The notes: generated from the sequence alone by a model not told the origin. 64,000 nucleotides of DNA from Stictocephala bisonia (GCA_035578905.1 JAQJVL010000048.1:588001-652000); one strand, 5' to 3'; counted from the stretch's first letter, positions 49,829-62,002 are shown. Numbers and translations are program-made.

Positions 49829-49984
49829 AGTTGATGTCATATAATTGTCTTCATTTTCTTGAAGCAATTATTGACATACAGTTCCATCAGAGTGGATGAC
49901 GGAGAATAATCTCAACGTTCTATAAACTTACTCCACTACTAAGATCTTCGGACTAACAACTAGTCCATCTCGGTATAATATTTG

Positions 49985-50070
49985 TTTAACCTTAGTTTTT
50001 AAAGTGGAACGTTTCCAGACAGAATGAAAGAAGCCGGTTATCATATCGGTACACAATAATTGGTATCGGT
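49985..50070 (+). pseudogene. Short retrotransposon RT fragment
   Basis: TTTAACCTTAGTTTTTAAAG (49986-50005) through AGAATGAAAGAAGCCGG and ATC.GGTACACAA matches 51481-51556 nearly base for base. It therefore encodes the same pre-motif-A part of a non-LTR reverse transcriptase (RMKEA followed by a pattern like VIPVHKKG). It is cut off on both sides. Confidence 0.65.
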
Positions 50071-50094
50071 ATATCAAATGAATTTGACACGAGG

Positions 50095-50180
50095 AATGTC
50101 TTAATAATCTGTAATAATAATCTTTATTTTCCAAAAAACACAAAATTGCAAATTTACAAACAATACAATAAACATAATAT
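50095..50180 (-). mobile_element. 3' end of a non-LTR retrotransposon with (ATT)n tail
   Basis: The plus strand shows GTAATAATAATCTTTATTTT followed by CCAAAAAACACAAAATTGC. On the minus strand this is a 3' untranslated end with GGAAAATAAAGATTATTATT. No coding region can be traced; the family is unknown. Confidence 0.5.
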
Positions 50181-50297
50181 CTAATACTAAGATTTTTGTG
50201 GCATAACATATGCCTTGTGCTCAGGCTGACCAAAGAATATACAGTATTGAACAGAATTTCATTCACTGATTATCACAAAAATACTAGATAATAGTTA

Positions 50298-50654
50298 CCT
50301 AAAAAAATTAATAGAATTCGCATCAATTCCTCTAAAAAACGAGGAATTGATGCGAAGAGCAAATGAAAATCCTATTGGTGATACCATTAAGAAGAGGAAG
50401 TTTGGGTGGATAGGCCATACACTAAGAAGGCCCATTAACAACATCAGCCGACAAGCCCTAGATTGGAATCCCCAAGGAAGTAGAAAGAGAGGAAGACCGA
50501 AGATAACTTGGAGGAGGTCAGTCGAGAGGGAGATTGGAGAGGAAGGCAAGAGTTGGGAAGAAGTAAAGCAGCTGGCACAGGATCGGGTGCGATGGAAGGC
50601 ATTTGTTGCAGCCCTACGTCCCCCAAGGGAATACAGGAATTAAATAAATAAATA
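50298..50654 (+). mobile_element. 5'-truncated non-LTR element with snapback 5' end and 10-bp TSD
   Basis: ATAATAGTTA flanks the unit at 50288-50297 and 50655-50664, a probable target-site duplication. The 3' end is a TAAA/TAA simple-repeat tail (50640-50654). The 5' end starts with a perfect 16-bp inverted repeat (50317-50332 with 50341-50356, 8-nt loop): the first bases of the truncated coding part are copied backwards in front of it. This fits an aberrant end of reverse transcription by template switching or twin priming. Confidence 0.8.
50341..50643 (+). pseudogene. C-terminal part of retrotransposon ORF2 (RTE-like)
   Basis: About 100 residues are open from the truncation point to the natural stop at 50641-50643. 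The segment RKFGWIGHTLRRPINNISRQ is followed by ALDWNPQGSRKRGRPKITWR, then AQDRVRWKAFVAALRPPRE. The order W-I-GH-LR, ALDWNPQG, (K/R)RGRP...TWRR, and AQDR.RW is the well-known conserved C-terminal tail of endonuclease/RT polyproteins of RTE-type and related non-LTR elements. No frameshift is present, so the copy is relatively young. RT and endonuclease domains are lost to 5' truncation, so it cannot be autonomous. Frames on the other strand are shadows. Confidence 0.85.
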
Positions 50655-50664
50655 ATAATAGTTA

Positions 50665-51335
50665 AGTAAGAATAAAGTGTTTTTTACTTGATCAGCAAAT
50701 AAAGGTTATGTTTTTGGAAAATGAAACCTCCAAGGCAAGGCCCGTTTGGAGGAAATATATAAAATAATTATTCAATTTGTTGCAGTCTATGTAATAGGAG
50801 GATTTAAATATATAGTAACGTAAGGCTTTATTATATAATTTACGGCTTTTAACGAAATTTACTGTAACTCCCATTTAAAAAATACATTAATTTTACCCAA
50901 GCATATTTATTAACAAAAAGTAAAAAGGAAAAAAAACACTTTATTGTAGGCTACATTCAAGAATACGATTTTATGGTGTAAATATAACATAAATACCTTA
51001 TGATCTTATACTAAAACATATGTAAACAAAAACATAAAAACATATTTACATCAACACATATAAATTCTTACTCACAAACATATAGAAAACCTCAAAGGTA
51101 TATAATATTTCAACATATCATAACCTCTGTTGTATACATATACACACACATAAATATTCACACATGCCTATATATACACATAAATATATATATATATACA
51201 CAACATAAAATATACATTTATAAGCATATGCAATCGTAAAAGAAAAAAATACCTTTGAATTTCGAATAGCAATCTGTTTACGTCCTGCACTGTAAGTAAC
51301 CACTATTCTTTGGGGAACATATGGAAATGTAGTCT
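50665..51335. other. AT-rich stretch, nothing recognised
   Basis: A short TA-rich tract lies around 51180-51200. No gene is seen. Confidence 0.5.
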
Positions 51336-51339
51336 ATAT

Positions 51340-51905
51340 TTACCGGTCCAGTCCTTGAAACCGATATTAAGGAAGCTGTGGGGCCATTAAAAATAACACA
51401 GTAGCAGGATTGGACGGTATGAATTCCTCTTATTATAAATAGTTATATATGACAAAATAAATAATGTTCTTTTGTTCATATTTAACTTTAGTTTTTAAAG
51501 TGGAATGTTTGTATTCAGAATGAAAGAGGCCGTCCGTTATCATACCGGTACACAAAAAAGGTCCACGTTTATTTAGTAATAACTATCCATTAATTAATAT
51601 TCTGTCGGGATTTTCTAAAATATAAGAGAAAAAAATGAAAAAAAGAAATTATTAAGTATTCTTGAAAACGTTATACATGAAAGAAAACCAATATGGATTG
51701 AGAAAACTGGGACTGCTCTGATTATATATTTGAGTAAAATTTAGAATTGTATAAATAAAGAAAAAAAGTAGTTGAAATATTTTTAGATGTAGCAAAAGTA
51801 TTTGACTCTAAATCATGATGTATTGCTTCAAAAATTGCACAACTATGGAATAAGAGGAACTGAATTTAAGTGGTTTGACTTAAATTCAAAAACTTTAATT
51901 GAAAA
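51340..51905 (+). pseudogene. Decayed non-LTR reverse transcriptase
   Basis: Read in shifting frames, the segment follows the N-terminal half of a non-LTR RT. NNTVAGLDGMNSSYYK (about 51394-51440) matches the 'K.n.a.G.DGi' motif. Then come FIFNFSF, MFVFRMKEA (about 51505-51530) and a form of the 'viP.hKkG' motif; NYPLINILSGFSKIYEK (about 51582-51635) corresponds to 'NYRPIs.Ls.fsKi.Ek'. FLDVAKVFD (about 51783-51809) is motif A with its catalytic aspartate, followed by LNHDVLLQKLHNYGIRG. Several stops and frameshifts separate these. Motifs B and C (YADD) are not found downstream, so the copy ends soon after motif A. It resembles jockey/CR1-group elements; the exact clade is uncertain. Confidence 0.82.
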
Positions 51906-54710
51906 TAATTTAAAAACGTTATTGATTTCTTTATTTCAGTAAGAAAATAGTTTTATTAATGTGTATAATACATTTGAACTGTACAGATTAAACAGTTTTA
52001 AAAATAAAAAAAAATAATTAGTAAAGATACAAAATGGCATCTGTACGGTTACCGGAGGTGATTTGGAATTTTTAAATATGATATTGTATTGTTTTTGACC
52101 CACAACCATTACCTAATAAGATCCACAGAGAGTTCAGGGACACCATGTATAGTAGATATATTATCTATAAAACCCCCATATTGTGTTTTAATTGAACAGT
52201 CTTAGCCATGATACCATAGAGTTCATAAGGTAAAATAATAAAATTCCTCTATGAGTTTTTATTTCCCATAAACATTTATTTTTATAACAATAGTTTACAG
52301 AGAGGGTTTATAATCCATGAATTAGAAACATTTCTAAATCATATGTTTAACATTAATCGACTGTCATATGCTGATTGGAGTGGTTTCAGCAGACAATAAC
52401 AATGGATTTGAAATAGTAATAACCGGAAACTCACTGAGGTTCTACTCTATGACATCATTGACACTTGTTAATGAACAAGTTTGACATCAGTTTTGTCAGA
52501 GGCAACGCCTTTCTCTTGAACATCTGAGGGGGTTAAGCTGATCATCTAGTCAACTCAGATAGTAGAGTAATTGGCCTATTTTTATTACGATGAATACATT
52601 TAGAGGCAGAATTAAGATAGTACATTTTTGTTGTTTTATTGTTTGCAAATCGTTGAAAGATTGTGAACGAAAGATAATTATTCTTCCTTTGATGAAATAT
52701 TTTAATGTCTTTGGTACGTTATATTCATTGCTGGTTAAAAGTAGAGAGGTAGGCTACTCATTTAGGATACCAAAGACCGTAAGTTGTATGTAAAAAGTCA
52801 AAAATATTCAAGAGTGATTTTCGCACAAAATGTATGGTGGAAGGTCCTAAGTTTACCTGTGATGAAAATGCTTAGGTAGACTAAAAATAACATTATAAAC
52901 AACTTTTTATAGGTTAGTAATTTCCAAAGTGTCTTACAGTTTTTGAAACACGAGGTATACCGTGTATTATGGAACCATTATTTCTATTATAATTATAAGA
53001 CAAACAGGTTGTTAAACTTCCTGCTATCAGATTTGTATTAAGATACTGGTATTTTATCTTTGTATTTGTCTATCACTGTTTGTGTTGTTCGGTCATGAAG
53101 AACGTCCCAGCCATTGTGATTGCGGTGTCCCAACTGCCTGGGGATTGGATTTGGTGACATATTGAAGCGATTTCCCGCAATCGGAATATATTGTGCCTCG
53201 TCAAACTTTCCAGCTTCAGAGAAAATATTGAATCCTTTTGAAAACAGTTTATTTTAAGATGGATACTGTTATGCCAAAGATTCTTTGTTGCTTTATAAAA
53301 CCTGCTAAAAAACTTGTTCCCTTTCATACGTTAAGGAAATCATCGATTGGGATAATAAACAAATATTTAAAACTTATTGTTGAATTTCTAAATAGTTACC
53401 TGTCGTATTATGTATGTTCGTAGATACTGTAATATAGTATACATCATGAGTTCAGTGTAAGGATATATATCCTACCCTTGATTAAGGATATATATTTTTT
53501 AGTTAATCCATCGTTATGTATTGAATATGTTAAGTTTCATTTTTATGACCATGCTATTAATATTTTGTATTAATTACCAAACTCTAAGACGATTTCAGTA
53601 ATGTATTAAAGATTATTGTGTAAAATGTTCATAAACAATTACACAGTTAATTCCACTGCTGTCGCTTTTGACATCATCACCCCTAAAATTTCTATTTAAA
53701 CTTTTATTTATGGTTGGCTTTAGTATATTTATGATTTTTCAAAAGGAGATATAATGATATATTTGCTACTTATGATCCTTAACAAATTTTCTTTTTCGTT
53801 TCATGTTGCTCTAAAAAATTGTTGAACCAATCATGTAACTGACAAGGATTCGAAACTGTTTTTGTTGGTTGTAATAATTAATTAGGTTGTAAAAAGCAAC
53901 AAGGTGATTGAATATCATTGTTTTAATCTAATTAAACATAAAAAAATCCACCAACATGTAATTATAATGAAGTTCTACCAGTAATTAGTCGGCGAAAGTC
54001 TGTATTTAAAATTGGTACAATATGAAATAAAATTCATTTTCATTTAATAACGTTTATAAATTACTTTTAATTACTCTAAGAACGTGCTTAATCAACTTTA
54101 CAGATATGTTTGATGGTTAGGCGTGATTATAGTGTATATCATTCAGTAGATGTCTAAAGTTATTGTTTTAATAATTTGGAAGTCAAGGACCAATGGTTAC
54201 GTAAATAATTGTTGATGAGAGCAACAGTTATTTTTATAATACTGTAGTTATGAAGATGAATGTTATAGCTAGTATCAACCATCTTAATAAGCTAATAATA
54301 TAACAAGCAAGGGGTTATCGGTAAGACATAGTAAATAGAAACAATAAACATATATTAATAAAAATACGAGTCTGATAAGCCTACATCTAGAGTCTTTGCT
54401 AGTTATAAAAATGTCCAGAAAACAAAGTAGCTAACTATAAATGATTAACAAAGATAATATGTAACAGATGTAAAACTTAACAACGATTTACGTTAAGGAC
54501 ACACATTATTTAATCATAGACAGCAAATAATAAATCCATTTGGTAATAAAAACATTTACAAACTAAAACAAAGTAACTGATGTCAACAAGAAACTTATTA
54601 TTTAAAAAGTGCAGTTATAAGAGGCTCTATACTTGAAATGCATAAATAATAAAGGACAAGGGAAACAAATTCCCTTCATTTCAAAACTGGCTGGTCTTTT
54701 ATTGCATTTA
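51906..54710. other. AT-rich stretch; possible mariner-like terminal motif
   Basis: TTTTGAAACACGAGGTATA (52941-52959) resembles terminal motifs at 39631 and 41071. GTTCAGGGACACCATG at 52133-52148 is another terminus-like word, but the two do not define an element. The frames at 52590-52793 and 53073-53423 have no motif. Confidence 0.4.
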
Positions 54711-54716
54711 ATATAT

Positions 54717-54773
<57 letters not shown>

Positions 54774-54780
54774 TATAAAT
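54711..54780. repeat. (AT)n microsatellite
   Basis: About 70 bases of alternating AT with a few AAAT interruptions, ending AAATATATAAAT. Confidence 0.95.
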
Positions 54781-55044
54781 AAAGTAAAACCTATAAACAG
54801 GAGGAATACATTAATAACAACACCAAGAGAGAGAAATATGTTCAAACACTAATGATAATAATGATCACTATACGATACCTAGTAACAATAATTAATAATA
54901 ACGTACTAATAAAAATTACTATCCTTTTTTTCAGTTAATCAAAGCAATTAACTCAATAGAGAAAACATATTCTTGAAAAGAGCTGATAAAGTACAAACAA
55001 TGAAATAATTGGATTAAAAGGAACCACATTTAATAATACAATGC

Positions 55045-55770
55045 AACAATGAGTTCACTGGAGTAGAGTTTGGTTAGCATGAGAGCTACATACAACAAAG
55101 GACTGTTTGAGCACCGGTGGTGACTAGTGACCTGTGATAAAAGGGATTCGGTATGTGTTGTGGCCGTGACTAGAGGTGCTGGTTGAGTAGTTTGATATAC
55201 TGACTCAACTTAGAACTAATAGTTAGCGGTTTAAGTAGAACTACAGATAAATCATCATTAGTCTGTTCACTAGAGAGAATTAGGTTAGTATGAAAGTCAG
55301 TTACAACAATGAGGGGTAACAATGACAAGGTACTGTTTGAGTACCGATAGTGACTAGTGACCTGTGATAAAAGGGATTCAGTATGTGTTGTGGCCGTGAC
55401 TAGAGTTGCTGGTTGAGTAGTTTGATATACTGACTCAACTTAAAACTACTAATTATTGGTTTAAGTAGAACTACAGATAAATCATCATTAGTCTGTTCAC
55501 TAGAAGAGAATTAGGTTAGTATGAAAGTCAGTTACAACAATGATGGGTAACAATGACAAGGTACTGTTTGAGTACCGATAGTAACTAGTGACCTGTGATA
55601 AAAGGCATTCAGTATGTGTTGTGGCCGTGACTAGAGGTGCTGGTTGAGAAGTTTGATATACTGACTCAACTTAAACTACAAACTAATAGTTTAATTAGAA
55701 CTACAGATACGTAATAAATTAGTGTGTTTACTGGTGTAGAGTTAGGTTTGCAGATTGAGTTCAAGATACA
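55045..55770. repeat. 230-bp dispersed tandem repeat, locus 2
   Basis: Three units with landmarks at 55143 (GGGATTCGGT), 55373 (GGGATTCAGT) and 55604 (GGCATTCAGT), spacing 230 and 231 bp, plus partial flanks. It shares TATACTGACTCAACTTA, TTGTGGCCGTGACTAGAG and TGACCTGTGATAAAA with the repeat at 41655-42170. Confidence 0.9.
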
Positions 55771-58700
55771 AAAATGAATAAAAAAGGACATATAGCTGTG
55801 ATTAATTTTGTAACTAATAAAGGAAGGAGATAATTTTTTTAGTTATTAATAAGCAGTTTCACTCTTCAAGTTTAACTAATTGTAATTGAGTATATGTAAA
55901 CTACTATGTTTTGAAGTTACAAAAGTACTAACAATGTTTTGTTAGAGTATTCTTTTTGTCACTTACTGTGGTATGTTATTAGTTCTTATATCAGTTGTAG
56001 GGTAATTTTAGATGACGGTAATCAATGCAAAAGTTAAAAAAATAATGGTTCAAACAATATTCATATTCTTAAAGCTATTAAAAAATATGTTCATAAGGTA
56101 ATGAAGACAACATAAAGTTAAATAACTGAGCAGCGTGTTTTCAGAACTGATTAAAAGTTTTAGACAAAGTTGTTACGACATTAATCTTCCCCATCCTGAA
56201 TTAAGGAATAATTAATTCTCTTGAACTTAAAGTTACTTCATGTAACATTTATACAGGATTTAAAATCAAAAGAAGTTATACTAGAATTCATTATGGTGAC
56301 CAATTAGAAATAATTCCCCGATTATGATGTCTATATTAGTGCTTGATAAAATAAATTGGCTAGTATTTTGATTGGTTAAAATATTTTTTTCATTGGTCGA
56401 GTTAAATTTCTAAATATTCCCTGTTTTCATTTAATTACTGAAGATGACATTTCAGCTATAATCCTCAAAGTTCAAGCATACAACATTCAAATGTTCAGAA
56501 GGAACAGGTGAGTTAGAAGTTTATTCTGGCCCTAGGAGAGCTGTCAAGCTGAATCAGGTCGCTGCAGGAAGGAGCATGCACATAGTATTGAAAATAAGTT
56601 AAAGTGAAACCCAATAACTTATAGAAATATGTTAACCAGTCTAAAGACGATCCCCCTTCTATCTCGTCAGTGAGCTTCAACGATAGGGTTTGAACTGACA
56701 CCGATGTGTTGTGTTTTATGTCTGGCAAACAATTTAATCCATTTATTAAACTTTCGATGATGAGCAATTGAACGCAGAACCTGAAATTATATGTATCCAC
56801 TTGAAAAGCACAGATTGATACAAATTGTGGGGTGAAAATGTCCACATGCCATGAGCATCAGGAAAACAGGCATACTTGAAGCTTAGCTTTAGAATCAAGA
56901 ATACATACGTGTAATAAAAAAAATTTGAAACAATAAATAATTGAACAACATAAAATATTCCATAACATGTTTTTCGTTCAGAGGATTCGGTAGCTATACA
57001 TCCCCAAATTGTTCAGACATTCAATTAAATTCGAATTAAGTATTCAGATTGTAATGTACAATTTTACAGACTGTTTTCCTTACTATCCCCTCTTGCAATA
57101 AATTGTTTAGGGAGGAAAACATTATTATTAAAAATATTCCGTTATAAAATATACATACCTTATTATTATATTATCTAAATAGTTGATCTATTTTGTTACG
57201 TTCTATTATGTTAAAAGGATTAATCATTCGTTAAATTAATTCAAATATTAATATATTTTAACTTTCACTTGTGTGTTTAATGGACTATAATTTCTATCGT
57301 ATGGTTGACCAGTATATACAATTTTCATATTTTAGTTGACCTAATGAATTATAAGATGAGATTTTTAGTTAAACATTATTACTCACTTATACATTTGGAA
57401 TAAGTATATCCGGTACGCAAATGAACTATCTGTATTAAAATTAATCTGCGCTTAGAGAATATACCTAACGGACACAACTATAAATAAATTAATGTATTTA
57501 CATAAGTAATGAAAATATATCTTGACAAGGGAGAAAGTGAAAACAGTGATATCAATATAAGTCACTTCTTGTCTTTACACAAGCAGATTCTGGTAATTCA
57601 ATATTACTACAATTTTCTTATCAAAGAGTAAATAAACTTTAGTGGTAGTAACTGCAAATTGTTTCTTTGCATGTTCAGTGACTGTTTTACTACTGTATTT
57701 CAAGAATTGGTATAACTTGTATCACGCGTATGTATTTTCGACCAATTTTACGGTAAATTACACCAAGCCTACGCCCTATACAATTTAGGAGCCATAAAAT
57801 AAAACTATCTCCTCAAAGGAATCCCATGACTTGTTACTAGAATCATAAATAACAAATGGACATGACTTATTAAAAAAAAATGTTGATCACTAAAAAGTAG
57901 ATTGTTTTGATCAGATCAGTTAGACTATTTATATTACAGGGGTTTTCTTTTAAAACGCAACCCTATTTACAAGTACAGAAAATTAAGGTTTAAGATAATT
58001 ACAAGTTCATGGGTTGGTAGCCCTTGGTTCTTCTTCTTCCTTGGCTATCAGCTGATTTACTGCATCTTTTTCATTGCTGCATTTTTGTTTATTTTATTTT
58101 GGTTTCGTGCCACGTCAATAAGTTGAGGTTAGAAATATGGTTTTGAGCAAAGGCCAGAGGGTGTTTATGTGGACGTTATTATGGAAAATTACAGCTGAAG
58201 CTGTCAAAAAAATAAAAAAGGCACGAGTACATGATTGAGTTAAAAAAGAGCAATTAAAGGAAATAACAAAAAGAAAAAAACACAAGTTCCGACAAAAATA
58301 TTGTTTTCCAAAAAGAAAAGAAAATTAAACAAGAAATTAAAAGGTAAACAAAATTACATGGAATGAAAATAATAAATAGCAGAACAAATTAATGTTAAAG
58401 ATACAGATGGAAGTTATGGATGAAAAATTAGGCTATTGCCCGTATAAGAGTTAGTAAATTCTTTTAGGACTAACTAACAAACTTCACTTTGAACATAAAT
58501 AACTATTTAAATAGGAAAAAATAACAACGAACAAAATCGTAGTATAACAATCAAAAAACAAATAAATAGATAAACATAACATAATAAAACTATAATTTAT
58601 ATTTTTTGAAGCTTACACTACGGGTTCTTGGCAACTAAAATACGAAGGTTATCTAATTCAGAACGAGTTAAGACTAATAGAAACTGTTAATAATCCTACC

Positions 58701-58860
58701 AAATCCTGTTGGCGAAACAGGGTAGCTCCTAATGGATTAAATTTTAAAAGGAATAAAAACTCCTGAGAACTTCGTTAACGTAAAGTCCCAGAGTTCACTA
58801 CCCAAAGCTAGCAAAAACATTCCGTACATTGTTTCTTCAGAGGAAAAACACGAGTCGACA
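55771..58860. other. AT-rich stretch, no confident feature
   Basis: A 110-codon minus-strand frame (56513-56845) has no known domain and is within chance expectation. Nothing else recognised. Confidence 0.45.
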
Positions 58861-59130
58861 GGGGAGGTGAAGTAATTGGAACGAAGTCACCTACATGTTG
58901 AAGACTTCTGCCTGGAGAACCCCGTCAACGTCGCAATGACGAAGGGAGTGCAAGTGGCTGCTGAAGGCCTAGGTGGCCGGCCCAGCCCAAAGCTCCTCCA
59001 CTGCGTCTTCAGACGACATCAAGGTGGACAGACCATGCAGGTGACGATCCACCTCCCTTCCGGACCCTAGAGCCGAAAACTGCAACATACCGCATATAAT
59101 TATAAGTAACTCAACCCAAGTGTGACCATA
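58861..59130. other. GC-rich island of unknown nature
   Basis: A 270-bp patch conspicuously rich in GC. It contains a plus-strand ATG frame of 64 codons (58876-59070) and a minus-strand frame, neither with a recognisable domain. It abuts the GT minisatellite and the arm-like module at 59207-59335, so it is probably part of the same dispersed element. Confidence 0.4.
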
Positions 59131-59335
59131 CAATACCAAGGTACGTGTATGGGTGGGCGGGTGGGTCAATACCACGGTATGTGTATGGGTGGATGGGTGG
59201 TTTTATATATAGGCTAAGTTAGTAAGTACACCTGAAGACGACAGGAGCCTGTTATATCTGTCATAACGTTGTGTTTGTTTCTTAAACACTTGAAGCATTG
59301 GAAATCTCAAAATATTATGTACCTATCATGAACAA
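59131..59335 (+). repeat. GT minisatellite plus dispersed element arm
   Basis: Two 36-bp units start at 59141 (GTACGTGTATGGGTGGGCGG) and 59177 (GTATGTGTATGGGTGGATGG). They are followed by AGGCTAAGTTAGTAAGTAC, CTGAAGACGACAGGAG and AACGTTGTGTTTGTTTC. The same order occurs at 12945-13020 and, inverted, at 12310-12400. Confidence 0.7.
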
Positions 59336-59380
59336 TACTTCATCAGGGATCGGCTTTGGTGGTGGGCTAATGTGGTATCT

Positions 59381-59582
59381 AGCTACGCAGCCATGATTTA
59401 TGAATTATGATCATCGGACTATGCAATATAATATACAAACCACATCATTATATTATATTACAATTGCAGAACAAGTAATGATAAGCTACGCAGCCATGAT
59501 TTATGAATTATGATCATCGGACTATGCAATATAATATACAAACCACATCATTATATTATATTACAATTGCAGAACAAGTAAT
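59381..59582. repeat. Exact two-copy tandem duplication, 103 bp
   Basis: AGCTACGCAGCCATGATTTA begins at 59381 and again at 59484. The two copies agree throughout by eye, ending GAACAAGTAAT, which implies a very recent duplication (or an assembly artefact). Confidence 0.93.
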
Positions 59583-59599
59583 ATCAGGAAACAACTTGA

Positions 59600-62000
59600 A
59601 AGTTGGCTAAGCCCAGTCTGTGAAAAATGTAAAGTTATAAAAGCAACTGAAAAATTTTGTTACATAACAAAAAATAATAAGGCAACAGAACACAAAAATA
59701 AAATTACAATGAAATAGTAATAAAACAGTTGAAACTACATTTGAAGTAGGTACTCACGTCCCTAACCAATTTTTTCTAAATAAATTTATTTCAAAAGAAA
59801 TGGGCAATTAATTTTTATCATTAATTATTATACGAAACAAATACAAAAGAAGATAAAAAGGGTACAGTAAACATATTTTGGCCCCTAAAAAGAATTAAAC
59901 GACACAACATTACGAACACTTGCCTAAAAGAACTTAGCCAGTAAACATAGAAGAGTAACGGCTAAACCAAAAGTTAAAAAAAAACAGGAAAGAAGATAAG
60001 GTAAGATGGATAACAAAACAAAACGAAAACGAACATAGAGGAAGGAGAGGCTATCTCACAGATGATGGTAAATGTATAACGGCACAACACTAACATAACA
60101 ATGAAGGAATGTTTATATACCTTTACCTAAGGTGTCTTGTTTCACCAGTAGTATTGTTAGGTTAGCTATTGATTCTAAGCAACCAAACATTAACAACATT
60201 GAAGTATAAATATAAATCTATTTAGCTGTTTGAGAAGAGGACTTTGAGAGTAAGTTATCAGCTTTCACTTCACCAATCAGTATAGTTAACGTAATTAAGT
60301 CAGTGTAGTTACCATAATTTTTAATTAACTGTCATCAACAGATTATTCGTACACCAGTGGAAAAGGTTCTTATACAAACTGATAAAATCACATTGACAGA
60401 CCTTTTAAAACGTTGGATTTATTTACTGTATGTTTTATTTAATAATCTCAAGGATTTATTCATAAGGAAATTTTACCTGTATTAAAATTTTGAATAGAGT
60501 GACATTTATATTGTCACTCAACAGATATTTTTACAAATTATGGATAACAATTGATTGATGTATTAGTTGTTGGGAACAACATTATATTGTAAACAAGTGA
60601 ATATCTCTATTAGCAAAAAGTAACTAAAGATTTAAGTCAATAGCTTTTCTGCATTAATATTTACTTTAAAGTTACATTTGAAAAAGTACCATGAAAAGAT
60701 TAACAAGAATAACTTCTTTCTGAAAGCTGCATTTTAAACTCTTGCATGAAGAAAACATGATGAACGTCAGGGAAAACAACAGATTTAAATTTAGGGACCC
60801 TTCAAGGCATTTTGTAATCAGTATTTTCTTCACGTTGCTTAATTAATTGTTGTTGTCAACTTTCATTGTAGGGTAAATCTTATTTAGTTTAGATCATATA
60901 AAATCAAAGTCTCTCCGAACAGATTAAAAATGTATTCCCTTGTATACAAGGCTCTTTAATCTATAAACGATGCTATTGAGTAATTTGTTAAATTATAAGA
61001 CATAATAATGAATAAACACATTTGTTTTAAATGAGTAGTTTAAATATTTCATAGCAGAATTTGCTTTCTTATTAACATTTAGAGCTAATTTTCATTGTTA
61101 ACGACTGTAATACAATTATTGTTATCTTTTAAGATTTTAATAACAAAGAATTCTAAATTTTGAACGCATTGTGATTGTTTTGAATCAGAATCATGGAGGG
61201 ATTTAAATTTATGTTGTAATGAAGAATTTGATTAATGATTAGATTAAAAAAGCTTTACTTGATTTTGCACGTTAATGATACTGAGGTGATGTGAAAAAGA
61301 AAATAAATTCATTTCGTGTTAGAATAGCCATAATAAAAAGCTTACTTAGTTTATTAAGCTAAAATATATGTTACTTAAATGAGCCTACTATGTTTCAGAG
61401 TTAAAAGTATTTTTTGGACATTCCGACTTTCGTACTAAACTAAATAAATAAATACTAATAATAAGGCTAATAAGTAATACTTAAAACTAAGGCGTTGATT
61501 CCCTCGACCTTAACACATAGCGGTTGATAACTCATTCAATATTCGCCCTACACACACGATACTTGTGACTTACCTACTCACATCCTACTCTTATTATAGC
61601 AGTGAATATTTAGTTGTCTCTAATAACTAAACATCAATAGGTATAATGTTTCGTATATTCTTAAAATGTTCATTATTCAAACTATACAGTGTAAGCTATT
61701 CAAGTTGTAACTGAGTCTATTCTTATAAAGATCAATATAACACGGCTCTTTTACAACATTATGAGAAATATTGTTGATGAAATGATCCAATTATTGAAGT
61801 AAATCACAGCGTACTGTAGTATATTAAAGTGCAGTAAATATCACGAGTAGACTTAAGTGAAACTTACACTGGAGTTTCACTAGAGCACTCAATACTCATA
61901 TGTAAATGGGTTTTCCAAAGGTAATATAATACCTTGAGGATTGCAAGGGTAAGATTAATGTACAAGTTAGATGTAACCAAATCTCCTTACGTTTTAAATA
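59600..62000. other. AT-rich stretch, nothing recognised
   Basis: About 2.4 kb without recognisable genes, RNAs or repeats. Confidence 0.5.
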
Positions 62001-62002
62001 AT

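Larger units (their letters stand above)
49333..49926. mobile_element. Foldback element with 163-bp arms carrying a hammerhead ribozyme
   Basis: The left arm (49333-49495) and the complement of the right arm (49764-49926) are 163 bp each with 5 visible mismatches, about 97% identical. The outer ends read TTTATAGAACGTTGAGATTA inward. If the true terminus is GAACGTTGAG, then TA (or TATA) flanks both ends. The interior (49496-49763) has no convincing ORF; the 72-codon minus frame is incidental. The left arm plus the next 14 bases form a complete hammerhead motif, annotated separately. The near identity of the arms suggests a recent origin or gene conversion between arms. Superfamily unknown; TA flanks suggest a Tc1/mariner-mobilised MITE. 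Confidence 0.85.

Noticed and set aside
52360..52400. LSYADW as an RT motif C
   Set aside because: The second aspartate is replaced by tryptophan and no other RT motif aligns around it.
56513..56845. 110-codon minus-strand ORF, and a SINE-like CCCTAGGAGAGCTGTCAAGC on the plus strand within it
   Set aside because: The ORF has no known domain; the SINE resemblance rests on about 20 bases with no head or tail found nearby.
59225..59275. CTGAAGACGACAGG...CTGTC...AACG as a second hammerhead (also 12331-12366 minus and 12975-13010)
   Set aside because: The 7-nt core CTGAAGA would fit, but the stem II boundary leaves an unpaired base and the GAAA segment is altered (ATAA); the related copies break the core as well. 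At most a relic.
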